From: Tetrahymena thermophila SB210
Taxonomy: Eukaryota; Ciliophora; Oligohymenophorea; Hymenostomatida; Tetrahymenidae
NCBI RefSeq assembly: GCF_000189635.1
Contig: NW_002476512.1
Coordinates: 806,001-870,000, forward strand
Direction: 5' to 3'
Length of the DNA stretch: 64,000 nt
Every line of letters starts with the position of its first letter. The stretch's first letter is position 1. Shown here one piece after another: positions 13,501 through 26,530 of the stretch. A program made the position numbers and the translations under genes. Below the pieces are notes generated by a model that saw only the letters and a program-made list of their open reading frames with translations, ran no database searches and had not been told where the DNA came from.

Positions 13501-15710
13501 TGGAGTACTCCAATCAATGCTCTTATTTTGACTTAGCTTTTATAAAACAAAAAAACCATTAATTAATTATGAAAATTTATCAATCTATCTTAAAATCGCT
13601 TACTCTCATTACTAAAGTAGAAGGGATTAATAGAGAAGTATGAGAATTGTTAGTCATATGAGTTTTTTTTTAAATATTCAAGAAACCTTCTGAGACTTCC
13701 ATTTTTTCTAAGAGTAAGTTTAATTTTTCTACATGAGAAGAGCATACGTATTTAGATGTCTCTATTCTATTTTCATAGCAAATGATTGAGCTTCTTATTA
13801 AAAACAAGAGGAATCTCTGAAAAGTGAATACCATTCCATAGTCTTTGAACCCAAAGATTGTAGTAGCGCTTTCAGCAACTCCAAACTGAAGATTTAGATT
13901 TTATAACTCCACAATAAAATTATACAATAAAAATGCTGTGCTTTTTGTATAATAAGTAGGACAAATATTATACTCACTCAAAAACTAATATAACGCTTTC
14001 AGACTCTTACTGTAGTTATCCTCTTTTTTCAACGAATTAGTTGGTTCCCATTTGAAATAAGACTTTTATTATTCAATTTAAAATTATTAATGAAACTATC
14101 AAATAATTAATTACTTCATATATTTTTTGTAGAACTGGATACAGAGGAGTCAGCACCTCTATACATTCTATTTCCAACGGTAAGTTGAAGCTCCTTAATT
14201 CTAGACCTAATAATTTTTATTTTTATTTTAAAACACTACGTCTTTACATTAAATTAAAATCTAAATTTAAATAATAAATTTTTTTTATGATTGAAATCTA
14301 AAAAATTTGTCTGAAATCTAAAAAAAATGGAATAATGCTTTTAATTTGATTTATTCTTTATGAAATTTAATTTTCTACTTTACACTTAATTAATTTTTAT
14401 ATTGAGTTGAGTAGATTTCAGTAAAATTTATTTAGTGCTACTTTTTCTGATTACTAATTCAAATCTAAATAGATATTTTTCTTTAAGTCTATTCTTTGAT
14501 TTTTATGAAGTCTATAAAAAAAAATTTATTTTAAAAGGCATACCTAAATCTGTTTTTTCCATAATTCCCAAATACAGTGGATTAAGTTCATTAGTTATTA
14601 GAGAAAGCATGGCTTCTTCGGCAGAGGTATTTGGATATTTAAGCTGTGCTAGCTAAGGAAGCATGTCAAGGAAGGTTTCAAAGCTCATATTTGCTTTGTG
14701 CTTATTTACTTAGCAAAACAACAAATCCAACCTATTAATATTGATATGGGGAGATGAGCTCGATATAATGTTTGCATCAGCCATCATTTTGTAAAACTTA
14801 TTTGACTTAAGATAGGTAATGTTTTATCTATCACCAAAAGTAGTGTAGAAGTGAAAAATAGTTCTTAACTGCATCTTCAATGCTACTATATTTTAGCCTG
14901 CTTCTGCTTCACTGAATTACTCCATGCTTTAAACGCTATCATAATTGTCTAAATACTGTCCATTCTAATGATTTTCGCTATTTCTAGAATTGTTATTGTT
15001 ACTGTTTAAAGCACTTACATTGTTATTACTGATTTAGTGGTTATTCTATCTAAAATTTGAGTGATCTGCATTAGTAGGAGTTAAACCGTTTCCGGCCCAT
15101 CCGCTACTTCTATTGCTTGCATTATTTAATGGAGATCCAATGGTGCTAAATGAATTCTTTTTCTTATGCTAATTTTAAGCATGGTTTCCTACCTGGTTAG
15201 CAGAAGATTTATTGTTTATCCTTAAGGAATCATAACCATTGTGATCTACTTAGGTATTTAGAGTGCTAAAACCATTACTTGCATATTATTTTTCACTATT
15301 TTTAAATTGAATTTTGATTTAATTTTTTAAGGAAAAGAAAAATGAATAAGTAAGTACATCTTGTTAGAATTTAACTAGGACGAGGTTGAATTCGGTAAAA
15401 TACTTTATTGAAACTGAGATTATGATAAAGAAATCTAAAGCAATTAATTTTAGGTATTAGTTTAATTGTTTTAGGTACTATTTTAATAATTTATGTTAGC
15501 AGAGCTATTGTAGTTTTGTTGTGCAGATGGTGATTGCATTTGTTGTGGTGAGAGAGCAAAGTCGTGGATTTTTGGTCCTAATGCTCGGTAATTACCTACA
15601 TTATTTTAAAGGATCTAATTCGATTGAGACTTCTTAACTGTACTTATAACTTTATTTGATGATGATTTTGTTGATGACGGAGGCTGCTACTTCTTTAAAT
15701 TTGGATTCAT
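10574..15710 (-). CDS. Large protein with p25-alpha (TPPP)/EF-hand-like modules
   Basis: Ten exons giving 1218 aa: 15358-15710, 14544-15295, 14115-14206, 13604-14062, 13195-13536, 12563-13135, 12297-12496, 12056-12242, 11921-11994, 10574-11198. Every junction is GT...AG, keeps frame and meets no TGA. Residues 1-255 are Asn/Gln/Ser-rich. From residue 257 a module (LRTIFHFYTTFGD, then FETFLDMLPQLA) resembles p25-alpha domains of tubulin-polymerisation-promoting proteins. Related helical modules follow at about 400-490, at about 628-800 (FKYYCSYGEPMN, then YEHFVKLLEMIAEKLYP) and at about 858-1010. The C-terminal ~200 residues are again Gln/Asn-rich. p25-alpha proteins bind microtubules, so a cytoskeletal or ciliary role is inferred. 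Intron 2 (337 nt) and intron 9 (722 nt) are much longer than the rest (52-67 nt). Exon structure is firm; the family assignment is moderate. Confidence 0.75.
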
Positions 15711-18366
15711 TCTTGCTACTTTAATAAATTTTATAGTAATTATTTTTCTCCTTAATATTTTTTACTAACAATTATTGTAATTTATTTTAATGCTTCTAAA
15801 TTTCAAAATCTTATTTACAAAACAAGCAAGCAAGCAAACAAACAAACAAACAAACAATCTATTTATTTATTTATCTATCAATCATTTATATTTAATAATC
15901 AATAAAAAAATTACAATAATAAGGATTTATTTATTTTGATTTTTACTTCTTACTATTTATTAATTGCTTGAATCATTGAATTTTATGTTTAATTACATAT
16001 ATTTTAAACTAGTTGTGTTCAGTTTATTTTTTCAATTCAAAAATTTAATATAGTATATTGAGTGAGTAGGTGCGTGTGTTTGCAACAATTTGAATTTAAC
16101 TATCTTCACTATTATAGTAGTATCCTTTATTCAATCAATAAAAGTATAAATTATTGACAAACAAATTTAGGCTAATAAGAAATAACAAAATACTAACTTG
16201 ATAAAAAAAAATATTGAATTTAAATTCATATTATATTGCATTTGCATATTTAGCCAATTTAAACCTGAGTTTTTTATAAAAGGTTTTTTGTGTAAGTTAT
16301 TATGCATTTGATGCAAATTTTAACCTTCAAAAATGTATGGCTATACTTTGTTTTAGATTAAAAAATAAAACATAACCTAGGCAGCATTTTAATTTTGAAA
16401 CTAATTACCTACCTTTTTTAAGTTTTAATAAATTACCTCAATTTTTATGAAAATTAAAGCCTAAAATAATTTAAAGCAAAAAAGTAAAATCTACATTTTA
16501 CATTTATATTCATAATCGAAAAAGCGTGAAAGGCTCTTCATTAATACCCATTTCACTTATTATTTTCTTTCTTTAATCTTTTTAAAAATTCATTAACATT
16601 CTAAAAAGAAGTATTAATTGTTTGGTCTTTTACAATTCTATTATCATATGAAAAATATCTTTATGCTTTTAAGTTTTTAATTAATTTATAAAAAAATCTA
16701 TTTACTTATTTATTTTAAAATAGCTGATTAAAAATGATTTATTTTATAATAATCACACTTTAATTATAGCACATATTTTTTAAATCCAGCTTCGTAATCA
16801 TAAAATAGTTAATTTATTATTTAATACTATTTTAAAATATTATTGTCTCTTTAAAATTATTAACTTTCTAAAAAGATTTATTTATAGTTTGAGTCTTTTA
16901 AATTAATCTTCTAATATAAAAAATATCATTATGCTTTTAATTTTTGAATTAATTTACATATAGATCTATTTATCTTAAAACAGTTGATTAAAAATAATAT
17001 CTTTTATTATAGCACCTATTTTTTAAATCCAGCTTCATAATCATAAAATAGTTAAATTATGATTTAATATTATTTTAAAAAATTCTTGTCTCTTTAAAAT
17101 TATTTAGATTTATTTAAAGTTTGAGTCTTTTACAATTCTATTAATATTCTTATATGAAAAATAACATTATGCTTTGAAGTTTTCAATTAATTTACACATC
17201 AATCTATTTATTTATTTATATTAAAATAGTTGATTAAAAATTATTTTTTTTATTATAATCACAGTTTAATTATAATACTTATTTTTTAAATCGTGTTTCA
17301 TAATCTTAAAACAGTTAATTTATGAATTAATATTATTTAAAATATTCTTGTTACTTTAACATTAACTTAATTTTTTCTTTTTTAGATAATACTTATCTAT
17401 TTTTTTGTTACTACAAAACTCCAAAACAGGATTATTACAATTATTTGATAAAATATTTTTAAATAATATTACAAAATATTTTAGTTTTGTGAAGTAATTT
17501 TTTTGAAGAATATGGTCTAAATTATTTATTAAATTTACTCTTTTATTGAAAATAAATAAGGATGAAAACTCTCATATGTAACTTATTAAAATTTATTTTT
17601 ACTATTACGATTATCTCACAAATTGTTCAAAAAAACACCTATTCAAAGATAGTTTAGAAAGTATTCATACTTTGCTTAATATACTTTTTAACTAATAAAC
17701 ATCATTCAAATGATTAAAATTAAAATATTCATTGGTTAATTTTTTAAAAGATAACAATCAACAAAATTGAAAATATATTTTTCAAGCTAATCCATAGTCA
17801 TTCATTAGCCAAAAATACCTTAACTAGACATGACTTAGAAATCATAGACTATAAATAAACCAAACTTATGGGAAGAAAATACTTTAAATATTATTATAAT
17901 TATTATTAGATTACAATTAATTTTTTTTTTTCTCACTTTCAAAAGTGAATTTGTTTGAGTAATTTAAAAATCTATTTTTTATTTGACATCATCAAAACTA
18001 CCATTTAAATATTAAAATTTTGCAAAAAAATTGAGAAAGTTAAAAGGTTATTAACAAAAATTGAAAATTAGAATCATTATTTGATAATAATAATAATAAT
18101 AATATTAACTAATTAATCAGATTTAAGCATTAAAAATATATTAGCTTATAAGAGAGAGAGGGAGAGAAAGAGATAATAAACTCAATTTTTAGAACAAAAG
18201 CTAAAAAATTATTTTTTATTGTAAAAGAGGTTTTCAGTTTCTTTAAAAAAGTAATAATCAACCTCAACCAGCAAGAAGGATTCAATATTTAGTTCTAACA
18301 AGCTAAGCTAGGCATTTATTTATTAATTTGTTGAAGATATAAATTTATTCAAATTACTTATATCTG
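15711..18366. other. Spacer upstream of divergent p25-like and RING genes
   Basis: The p25-like gene (minus) and the membrane RING gene (plus) diverge from this 2.7-kb spacer, so it must hold both promoters, but no defined element can be read. It contains AAGC/AAAC simple repeats at about 15826-15857, a three-copy tandem repeat (16621-17356), an AAT run near 18087-18104 and a GA-rich tract near 18150-18172. No coding potential is seen. Confidence 0.65.
16621..17356. repeat. Three-copy tandem repeat, unit ~230-270 bp
   Basis: Three diverged direct copies start at the shared phrase TTTG(a)GTCTTTTA at about 16621, 16888 and 17120. Each copy goes on with an ATTATGCTTTT-like element, a block of the form TAAAATAGTTGATTAAAAAT, then TTTTTTAAATCCAGCTTCAT and a TCTTGTCTCTTTAAAATT-like end. 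Spacings are 267 and 232 bp. There is no open frame common to the copies, so this is a noncoding duplication. Confidence 0.75.
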
Positions 18367-19323
18367 ATGATAGATAACAGATCTCTAATTTAAAACTAAT
18401 AAAGTGGTGATTTGCAGTTAAATGAATTAGGCGAAGTTGCTATCCAACAGAGTGCGTACACTAGATTGGATCTCATGATTTAAAAGGCAAAGAAAGAAGC
18501 TTATATAATTAATTTGATTTTAGGTTTTATTTGTATATCTAAGATTACTGCTACTACTATTTGCTTTTAAACAAATGATACTTCATTCTCACCACTTTTG
18601 CTTTGGGTTTATCTAATGCTAATTTATGACATAACTTATTTACTCCATTTGGTAGGTGCTACTATTGCTGTCGCACGCTGCTCAGAAGAAGATTTACTCT
18701 ATGGAGATCCTGATTAAGAAGAGATTTCTGATACAAATTTACAGTCATTTATATTTTAGCAGTTCCTTCTGTCCTGCAGACCAATAAATGGGTTAAAATT
18801 ATAGGAAAATGCTGAAAAGAAATTTATAAATAACCTTAGATACGGAGAATTTTGTAGGCTCTTTTACATGATTTTATTTATTTATGGCAATGTAATTTTT
18901 TGTGCTGATGCAATTTGCAGCCCCGATAGAGATGAAATATATTACTATTTAACAGTGGTTTACTTAATATTTGGTTATATTTATTTATCTATTCCTCTTT
19001 TACTATGCCTTTTCTGGCCTTTTATTGCTATTTATACTTATTGCTCAGATATATGGTCTGAAGTATCACAAAGACCTCCTGTAAGATAAGATAATCTGAA
19101 TAAATTAACAATTTAATGTTATAAAGAAATTGAGCAACCTGTAGAAAAAGATTGCACAATCTGTTTCATGTAGTACGAACCTGATGATAAACTTGTAGTT
19201 ATGCCATGTAACAAGCTGCATTATTTTCATGAGGAATGTGTAAAGAAATGGCTTGAACGCAATGGAAATTGCCCAATGTGTCGTGTATATGTAGACAATG
19301 CTTTTGAGATTGAAAATCCATGA
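18367..19323 (+). CDS. Four-pass membrane RING-H2 E3 ligase-like protein
   Basis: Single exon, 318 aa, ATG 18367 and TGA 19321-19323. Hydrophobic segments lie at about residues 46-66, 76-103, 162-183 and 193-226. A cytosolic tail carries a RING-H2 finger: C263, C266, C281, H285, H288, C291, C302, C305, with WL after C291 and CPMC at the end, the C3H2C3 pattern that binds two zinc ions and recruits ubiquitin-charged E2. The arrangement fits a membrane-embedded ubiquitin ligase in the endomembrane system; substrate and exact membrane are unknown. The RING is the firm part and the TM count is read by eye. The next gene starts 1.3 kb downstream on the same strand. Confidence 0.85.
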
Positions 19324-20662
19324 AAATCTATTTTAAGTTGTTGTTACCACACGGAAAAATAATGAAAAGAATTTCTTTCTACTATCGATTCTCAATCTAA
19401 TTAAAAATTATTAAGCTATTTGGAAATAGCTCTTACAATTTTAATAATTAACCACTAAATTTCAATTTAACTCTTATAAAATAATAAAAATAAATGATGG
19501 ATGTAATTAATAATAACATTTTCTATTTATAAATATAATAATTATCTTCTTCGATTCATTACTTTTGAGTTTACATTTAGTTAAACCTGGGTTGAATGCA
19601 CTTCATAATATATAAGTTACCAAAAGCTTGATCTTAAATATTAAATTTATATTATCTATCATTATTTAATTTCTCTATCATTACAATTAAATTATGTTAT
19701 CATAATTTTGCTGTGCATTTATTATATATTTTATATTTATCAAAATTAAGTTAATTAACTTTAATTTTGTTCCCAAGTCAGAATAAACTAAAATATAAGC
19801 TTTAATTTTATGTTGTTGTTGTTTAAATATTTTTATTAGATATCATAAATTTCAATGTCTCTACAAAATTACATTTAAAATTTTTAAAATAAAATAAATG
19901 CACATTTTTACAATTTTAATTTTATAAAATTTTGTAAATAAATAAATAAGCGAAACCTATCTAGAACTATTTATATTGTCTAATTAAATTTACTCATAAA
20001 ATTGTAATCTTTTTTGTTAATTTTGATGGAAAATAAATATTTGTTTCTAAAAAGTATATTTTTTAAATTTATTGTGTAACTAAAATTAAAAGTTAATAGA
20101 ATTCTTGAATAAAATAATTCTAAGAAAGAATTTTACATTTTATAGTAAACAAAAAATATTTTATGTTAGAGCTTACATTTCAATAGATAAAAATAGTTTT
20201 TAAATGTATCTAAAATAACTTGCATAAATTAAAAGTTTTAATAATATTTATAATAATTATTAATTAAATTATAGCTTTTTATTGAATTTTACAGTGAAAA
20301 AGGAATAAATTAATTTTAGAATATTTTATCATTTAAAATTTTTAATAAGCAAACTGATTTTGTAAATTCTTAATAAAAGTAGAAATCTTAGAATTAACAA
20401 TTAATTATTTGGCTATATAAATAGTTATATTAAATATTTGATATGATAAATAAAAATAGTATACATTATTATATTTTTTTATTTTATTTACATTGAATCT
20501 TCAAATAAGTAAATAAAATTAATTGTGTGGAAATAGTTAAATATTAATTAAATTCAAAAGCGAATACTAAAATAAGTACTTAAAATTTAATCAAAAAAGT
20601 AGCAATTAATTTGTGTTTTCAGCTAAAAAAATATTTCAACAAGCAAGCAAGTAAATAAACAC
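19324..20662. other. Intergenic spacer
   Basis: A very AT-rich spacer between two plus-strand genes. I see no gene, no repeat beyond short homopolymer and dinucleotide runs, and no defined regulatory motif. Confidence 0.7.
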
Positions 20663-22235
20663 ATGCAAAATTCTTTACAATCCCCTTTAAAATAGAACTA
20701 ATTTTCACCTGTGAAATAGAGTTAGTTAAAGCCAGCTGAAGACTTCAACAAGAAGTTAAGTTAGATTTTAGAACTAAATTTGATTTCTATCAAGCAGCAT
20801 GCTGCATTAGCAAAGAAAAAATTTGCAGTAGATTAGAATAGTAAAGAAAATATTGAAAAGTAAATTAAGAAGTAAATCAATGAAAATAATCATTTAGTTT
20901 ATAATTACTTGTAAGAGGAGGACATGTTTGTTATGAAGTATTTGGTAATGGGACTTTACAATATTTTTATTGGTTATGAATAGAAAGAAAGCTTATTTTA
21001 AAAGTTTAGAATTCTAAATGATGAGCCTCTGAAGTTGCAAATGCAGGACGTTATTATTTTAGAAAAAAAATTATAAGAAAGAAATAAAATAATTGAATAG
21101 AGCAAAGAAACTATTTCTCTACTTCAATAAAAAATAGACTCTTTTGATGTTAAAATAGATAAAGCTAGACTAACTATCTCCTAAAACAAGAAAATGGAGA
21201 ATAATGTTAGCTAATTGGAGTCTAATTTATAAGCCAAAGAGCAGTACATTTAAGATATAAAGCGATAATTTTAGTTGCAGCTTGAGGAAATAAAAACAGA
21301 AAACAAAACACTTTAAGAGAGATTAAATCTATTACATGCTGAAAAGTAGCAGTTAAATACAAACTTGAAAAATATTAAAAAAGCCAATATGGACTTAGAT
21401 TTAGCCTTAAAGAAAAGCAACTTAATTTGTAAACAATTATCTGAAAAAATTGAAGAAATAGATCACTCACACTATTAATTTATGGCTAAGGGACAAACTA
21501 TTCTGAGCTCAGCGTTTAATCCATATGATAATTCCGTTACGAGTACTTTCCTTCCACCCTAAGTTGAACAGTCTTTTGATCCTTAAGAATTTAATGAAAA
21601 AATGTATTAATAACAAATCTAATAATAAATAAACTAATTAAATTTTGAAGCTAATGATGTGCTTAATTCTAGTAAAATTTAATCAATTGGAATAACTACT
21701 CCTTAGAATCCTGATAGCCATAAAATTAAGTTTTAACAAAATTAATTCACTTAATAATCTCCTTAGCAAGTAATTAATTAATTTAGCAAATAATTTTATT
21801 TATTTTAAATGATAACTCATTAATGAAACAAACTATCTCTTTTTATGATAATAAAAAAATAATGATTAATTCTTTTTAATAATACATATTTTTAAAATAT
21901 TAATTAAAATATTTTAATTTTAAAATAAAAAGCTAAGGGAAAAGACTATATTTACTCCAGAAAAATCATAAAGCGAAAATCTTAATTACAGATATGAATT
22001 TATAAAATTAGCTGAGTTTTTGTTGAGTATTTCTTCTATGGTTTAAAGCTCTGGAGGAAACTTATCAATTGCTTAATTTAAGCAGATTCTAGATCAGAAA
22101 AAGACAGAAATTTAACCAAAATACATAGTTGCTACATCCATGAATGATAATAACTTAGAATCAAGTTAAAAGATAAATAAATAATAATAAAATATATAGT
22201 AAAATTAATATATTAATTAAATGAAATTAAATTGA
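20663..22235 (+). CDS. Coiled-coil protein, function unknown
   Basis: Two exons, 20663-21769 and 21933-22235, 469 aa. The intron (163 nt, GTAATT...AAAAG) is phase 0. Reading through it instead would meet a TGA at 21824, so a one-exon version is possible, but the downstream block 21933-22235 has clear coding composition and joins in frame. Residues ~130-270 form one long heptad-like coiled coil rich in Lys, Glu, Gln and Leu (LEKKLQERNKIIEQSKE and on). A Pro/Gln/Asn-rich region follows, then exon 2 gives a helical segment (YEFIKLAEFLLSISSM) and a Gln-rich tail. I do not recognise a named family; a structural or cytoskeletal role is the usual reading for such proteins but is inference. Confidence 0.75.
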
Positions 22236-22897
22236 ACCTATTTGTTTTTTTGTATTAAAAAATAATTTAATTTAATTTAAAAATTATTAATTAAATTTTT
22301 TTAATTAATTTGATATAATTTTTTTTTTTTGGTGAAATTTAGATAAAATTATTTTTATCGAGTAAATTTAATTTATTTTAATCTATTAATCTTATGAAGC
22401 ATTTAAGCTTTGAAAGTGAGTTTTGACACAGATTAAAAAATATATTTTAAGGAAAGATTAATTAATTTAAGAAAAAATTGCATTTATTTCATATTTTTAC
22501 CTTAAAAATCAGAAAAAAAATCATAAAGGAATGGTCAAGTGTTTTTTATTTATATTTTTGATCTTTAAATAAATTCAAGAAAAGGAATGATAGCAATAGA
22601 ATAAATGTTCTTCACCTTATTCATTTGTAAAAAGATATTTAGTTTTATTTGATAAGGAATAATTGTGAGGAATTTTTGGTAAAGATAAGGATAGGATGGA
22701 TATAGATTGATAATCATCAGCCAGCTAAGCCAAATACATCTTTTATTAATTTTTAAGATATCAAGCAAAAATTTAATAAAATATCAAGCAACAAAAAAAG
22801 AAATTCATTATTTAATAATTAAATTAAATAAAATAAGATATTTAAGTGCAATCAATTATAAAAGTTTTTAGCTCAAAAGAGATAAATAGATAGATAG
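22236..22897. other. Intergenic spacer upstream of capping protein gene
   Basis: An AT-rich 660-bp spacer between two plus-strand genes. An open frame on the minus strand at 22565-22768 has no recognisable features. A short GATA run lies just before the ATG at 22898. Confidence 0.7.
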
Positions 22898-24456
22898 ATG
22901 GCTGACGATTATATTCAATACGACTAATAAGAATAGCCTTAGGTTGTTTTAGATGAAAATAAGAAGACAATTATGGAATATATTATTAAGAATGCACCAT
23001 ATGGTGAAATTAATGACGTAATTGCAGGTATAAATTTTGCATTTATTTTTCAGAATACTATAAAAAAATTTAGATCAGTGCTGATGCAATTTATAGATTA
23101 GCAAAGATTATGGATTTACTGTCTGTCATAAGACTTAAAATATTATTTAAATTCAGAACTTATCTAAATAATACTATAGATCTCAAAAAACTCGTCGATG
23201 ACTATCATTTATACGAATCTTACGTCGATTCCTTATTGATTAAGCATGCATAAGACCATTTTGCAATAGTCAGGGATCATCCTCTTTAATCTACATTTTT
23301 ATTAACTCCTCTCAATTACATTGAATAGGAAGATTGCTATCTCGATTAATAACACAATCTTAAAGTTTTTGTTGATCACAAAACCTTAAAAGTCACAAGA
23401 ACTGAAGAAGTAGAGATTGCTTCTAACCCTGTCCTTGGATAATACAGGTAATTAATAAATACCACAAACATTAAAAAAAGAAAAAAAAACATAATTATTT
23501 TATAATCCTATCATCTTTTTTAAATAAAATATAGAGGATTCATCGAAAAGGGTATCTAAGAATATTTGAAAAACTATTATTCTGGTACTGAATTTGGCTA
23601 ATTAGGTAATTTAAATTAAATATTTTCATTAAATGTTTACAAAATAAATAGATAATTTTAATTGAAAAGTTCCTTACTAAAAAAGAATTAGACTTTACAT
23701 ATAAAATAATTAAATAAATTCCTATTTTAAATAAATAAATAAATAAATTTGTTAGTTTATCTTGATTGGGATGAAGAGAACTTTACCATTTATATAGCTA
23801 TTACTTGCAAAAACTTAAAGCTTAACAGTTTCCAGTAAATAAATAAATAAATCAATATTTTATTTTAAAGAGATCATTTTAATTTGTTAATAAATTATCT
23901 TATTTTATTTATAGTGGAGGAGAATGGATATCTGATTGGAAGATCGATATGAAATCTTTTGAGGTAAAGAATTCAATTTTTAATCTTTATGCTTTAATTT
24001 TTGTTGCAAAGATATATTATATTCTATTGTATTAATGCATTTTTTTAATTTTATATAGGGAAAAGTTAGAATTAATTCTCATTTCTTTGAAGGAGGTAAT
24101 GTTATGTTGAAGGAAACTAAAAAATTTACAGAAGAAGTGTTATTTACTGGCAGTCAAATAGAAAATGAATCATAGAAGATTGTTAAATAAATTATTAACT
24201 TAGAATAAAGCGTTTAAACTTCTCTCGAAAGCATGTATGAAAGAATGTCAGATCAATTCTTTAAAAATATGAGACGTATTTTACCAGGTATATATTTATT
24301 TATTTACATACTTCAATAAATAGCTAATTAATACTTAGATTTTTATAAGAAATCAAAAATTTATTTACTTATTTATTTTTATTTAACACAGTAACAAATA
24401 TGAAGATGAGTTGGGATGCTTCAGTTCATAAGCTAATTGCAAATTTGAAAAAGTGA
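22898..24456 (+). CDS. CAPZA: F-actin capping protein alpha subunit
   Basis: Seven exons: 22898-23027, 23180-23447, 23535-23605, 23756-23834, 23915-23963, 24059-24287, 24392-24456; 296 aa against about 286 in animals. All junctions keep frame. The family signatures are clear: NAPYGE near the N-terminus (animal APPGE), GGEWISDWKI (family RWRSEWKF region), HFFEGGNV at residues 207-214 (signature HYYEDGNV) and FFKNMRRILP ending at 275 (signature FKALRRQLP). A C-terminal Trp-Asp helix follows and the protein ends ANLKK. With the beta subunit it caps actin barbed ends and takes part in dynactin. The beta subunit is not in this window. The first intron (152 nt) was placed by alignment to the family: it joins INDVIA to DLKKL in frame. 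Confidence 0.95.
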
Positions 24457-24963
24457 TGAAAAATAAATAAGAAGAAAATATACAATAACAAATAAATAAA
24501 CAAACAAACAAAATAACTTATTCATTTATAATCTATTATTAAATATTCATTCATATTTATTTTTAGAGTATTTCCTTATATACAAACGATATCATGTTTT
24601 TTAAAATAATTTGAAACAAATTTGATGATTGATAAATTTATTGCTTTCTTGATATGTTATATATATATAACTATTTTAGCTGTTTAAAGTAGAAATATAT
24701 ATTTATTTTTATCATTTTTTCTGATTATTTTCCTTATTGTACATCTTAAATTGTAAGCGAATGTGCTTGTTATTAAATCAAGTCTTTTAAAATAATACAT
24801 AGCAAAGTAGATTGAAAATTGCTTGCTTGCTTGATTTATACTATTATTTTTCAGTATTTAAAGTAAAAATAAATGGGTACTTATTTGATTTCTCAAGCAT
24901 ATTTTAATAAATTCTACACTTTTAACATGTTATTTTTTATTAAAAACTATTTATAAAATATAT
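24457..24963. other. Spacer between convergent genes
   Basis: The 3' ends of the capping protein gene (plus) and the small gene 24964-25416 (minus) face each other. AT-rich; nothing else seen. Confidence 0.7.
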
Positions 24964-25416
24964 TCAAATCTTTTCTTGTTGTATTTTGAGCTATTTTCCT
25001 ATTTCAAGCTGTTAATCAACTTGTTCAAAACTAATATTTGAGCGTACTGAGCTAGAAGGGATAAATGCGCCTTAAAGATTTATAACTTGGTGATTATTTT
25101 TTACTTCCTAGTCTAAATTGTTTGTAAGAAAATCAATTAAATCTTTGAACTAAACATATTTTAGGTCTTTATTATTTTATATATAAAACAGAGATTACTG
25201 AATTACATTCAATTAGCCATTTATTTCATTAATCTAATCATTATTAGAAATATTATATATTTAAGCTTCGTGCTGGAGACACTTTTCAAAATACTCTTAA
25301 TTTTATTTCAAAGCTTTCAAAAAATCTGCATCATAATTTATTTCATTTGTGTAATTAATTTCTTACCAATCATTTTGAAAATTTTAATCAGTATTTTTCA
25401 TAGATTTATCAGACAT
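24964..25416 (-). CDS. Small acidic/Gln-rich helical protein, unknown
   Basis: Single exon, 150 aa, ATG at 25416 and TGA at 24964-24966. The frame stands out from the flanks by its G+C content and by many Asp and Glu codons. Residues ~30-110 look helical and coiled-coil-like (DFLKALKQNQEYFEKCLQ; LIDFLTNNLDQEVKN), followed by a short Ser-rich stretch (IPSSSVRSN) and a Gln-rich end. The pattern resembles small subunits of vesicle or cytoskeletal adaptor complexes, but I recognise no family. It is convergent with the capping protein gene. Confidence 0.55.
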
Positions 25417-26530
25417 TTATTAATTTTAAGATAATAAATAAAAACTCAATATTTTTTTTAAATTCTTTAGAATATATTAAAAAATATTAATTAAATTAAC
25501 AAAGAGACTTAGAAAATTTCAGAATCTTTCTTTGCTTTAGTTTTTCAAAACAAAATTTAGATTATAAATTTTTTTTTTGGGTGAATTTTAAAATCATAGT
25601 TAAATCATTAAAATATTTTTAATTTTTTAGTTATTCACTTTGAAAAATGTTATAAAACATAGTTTTTTATTTTAGATATATTTTGATAATATTAAATTAA
25701 TAAATAAATAACGTAAGTTTATAAAGTTAGAAAAAAAAACCAGTATATTTTTATTTTCTTCCAAAAAATATTGAAATTAATAAGATTTTAATCCAAAATT
25801 AAAACATTTCACTTTGATAGTAAAATCTTATTGCTATTATTTATAGAACATAATTATATGTCAAAGTTATCATTTTAATCAAAAATAAATAACAAGAAAA
25901 TTTCAATTATTGAATAATTATTTAATGAATAGAAAATAAATAGTTAGAATAGCAATACATATTTTTTTATAAATTAAAAGATAATTTTTATGAAATTAAA
26001 AAAGCTTTGAATAAAATATCTAACTAACTAACCTTCAAAACAAACAAACAAAAAAGTTAAAATGTTTAATTAAAATTTAATTTTTTGAAACATTTTTATA
26101 TCAAAATTAAAATCTTTTATTAATTTTTTTTCTCAAATAAATCTTTGATTAAAAACTTTCATTTTTTTCATCAGTGAGGTTAGAGACATTTATTTTATTT
26201 CTTTAAAGTTTTCTTTTAACTTATAAAAAATATATGTTTCCAACACACGAAATAATTATTCAAGCTAGAATATATTTCTGTAAATCAATTAAATTTTTGA
26301 TTACTATCATGCTTTTTTTTGTTTTTTTAAAAGATAAATTAACTTTGAGAATCAAAATCAATTATTTTTGTGGCTTCAATTATTGATTTTATTTATGATT
26401 GATTATGCTATTTTTAAATTTACATTAAATTGAATAATAAACTCAAAAAATTGAGAAGAAAATTAAAATAGGTAAATTAATATAGGAGAGAAAATTAAAA
26501 CTTAAGTAAAATAGCTATTAAATAATAGCA
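25417..26530. other. Spacer between divergent genes
   Basis: The small minus-strand gene and the EGF/TM/RING gene diverge from this 1.1-kb AT-rich region. Both promoters should lie here, but no element can be read. No coding potential is seen. Confidence 0.7.

Noticed and set aside
23028-23053. A 26-nt GT...AG intron in the capping protein gene
   Set aside because: Too short for this organism and it adds ~45 residues absent from the family; the 152-nt intron to 23179 restores the expected alignment.
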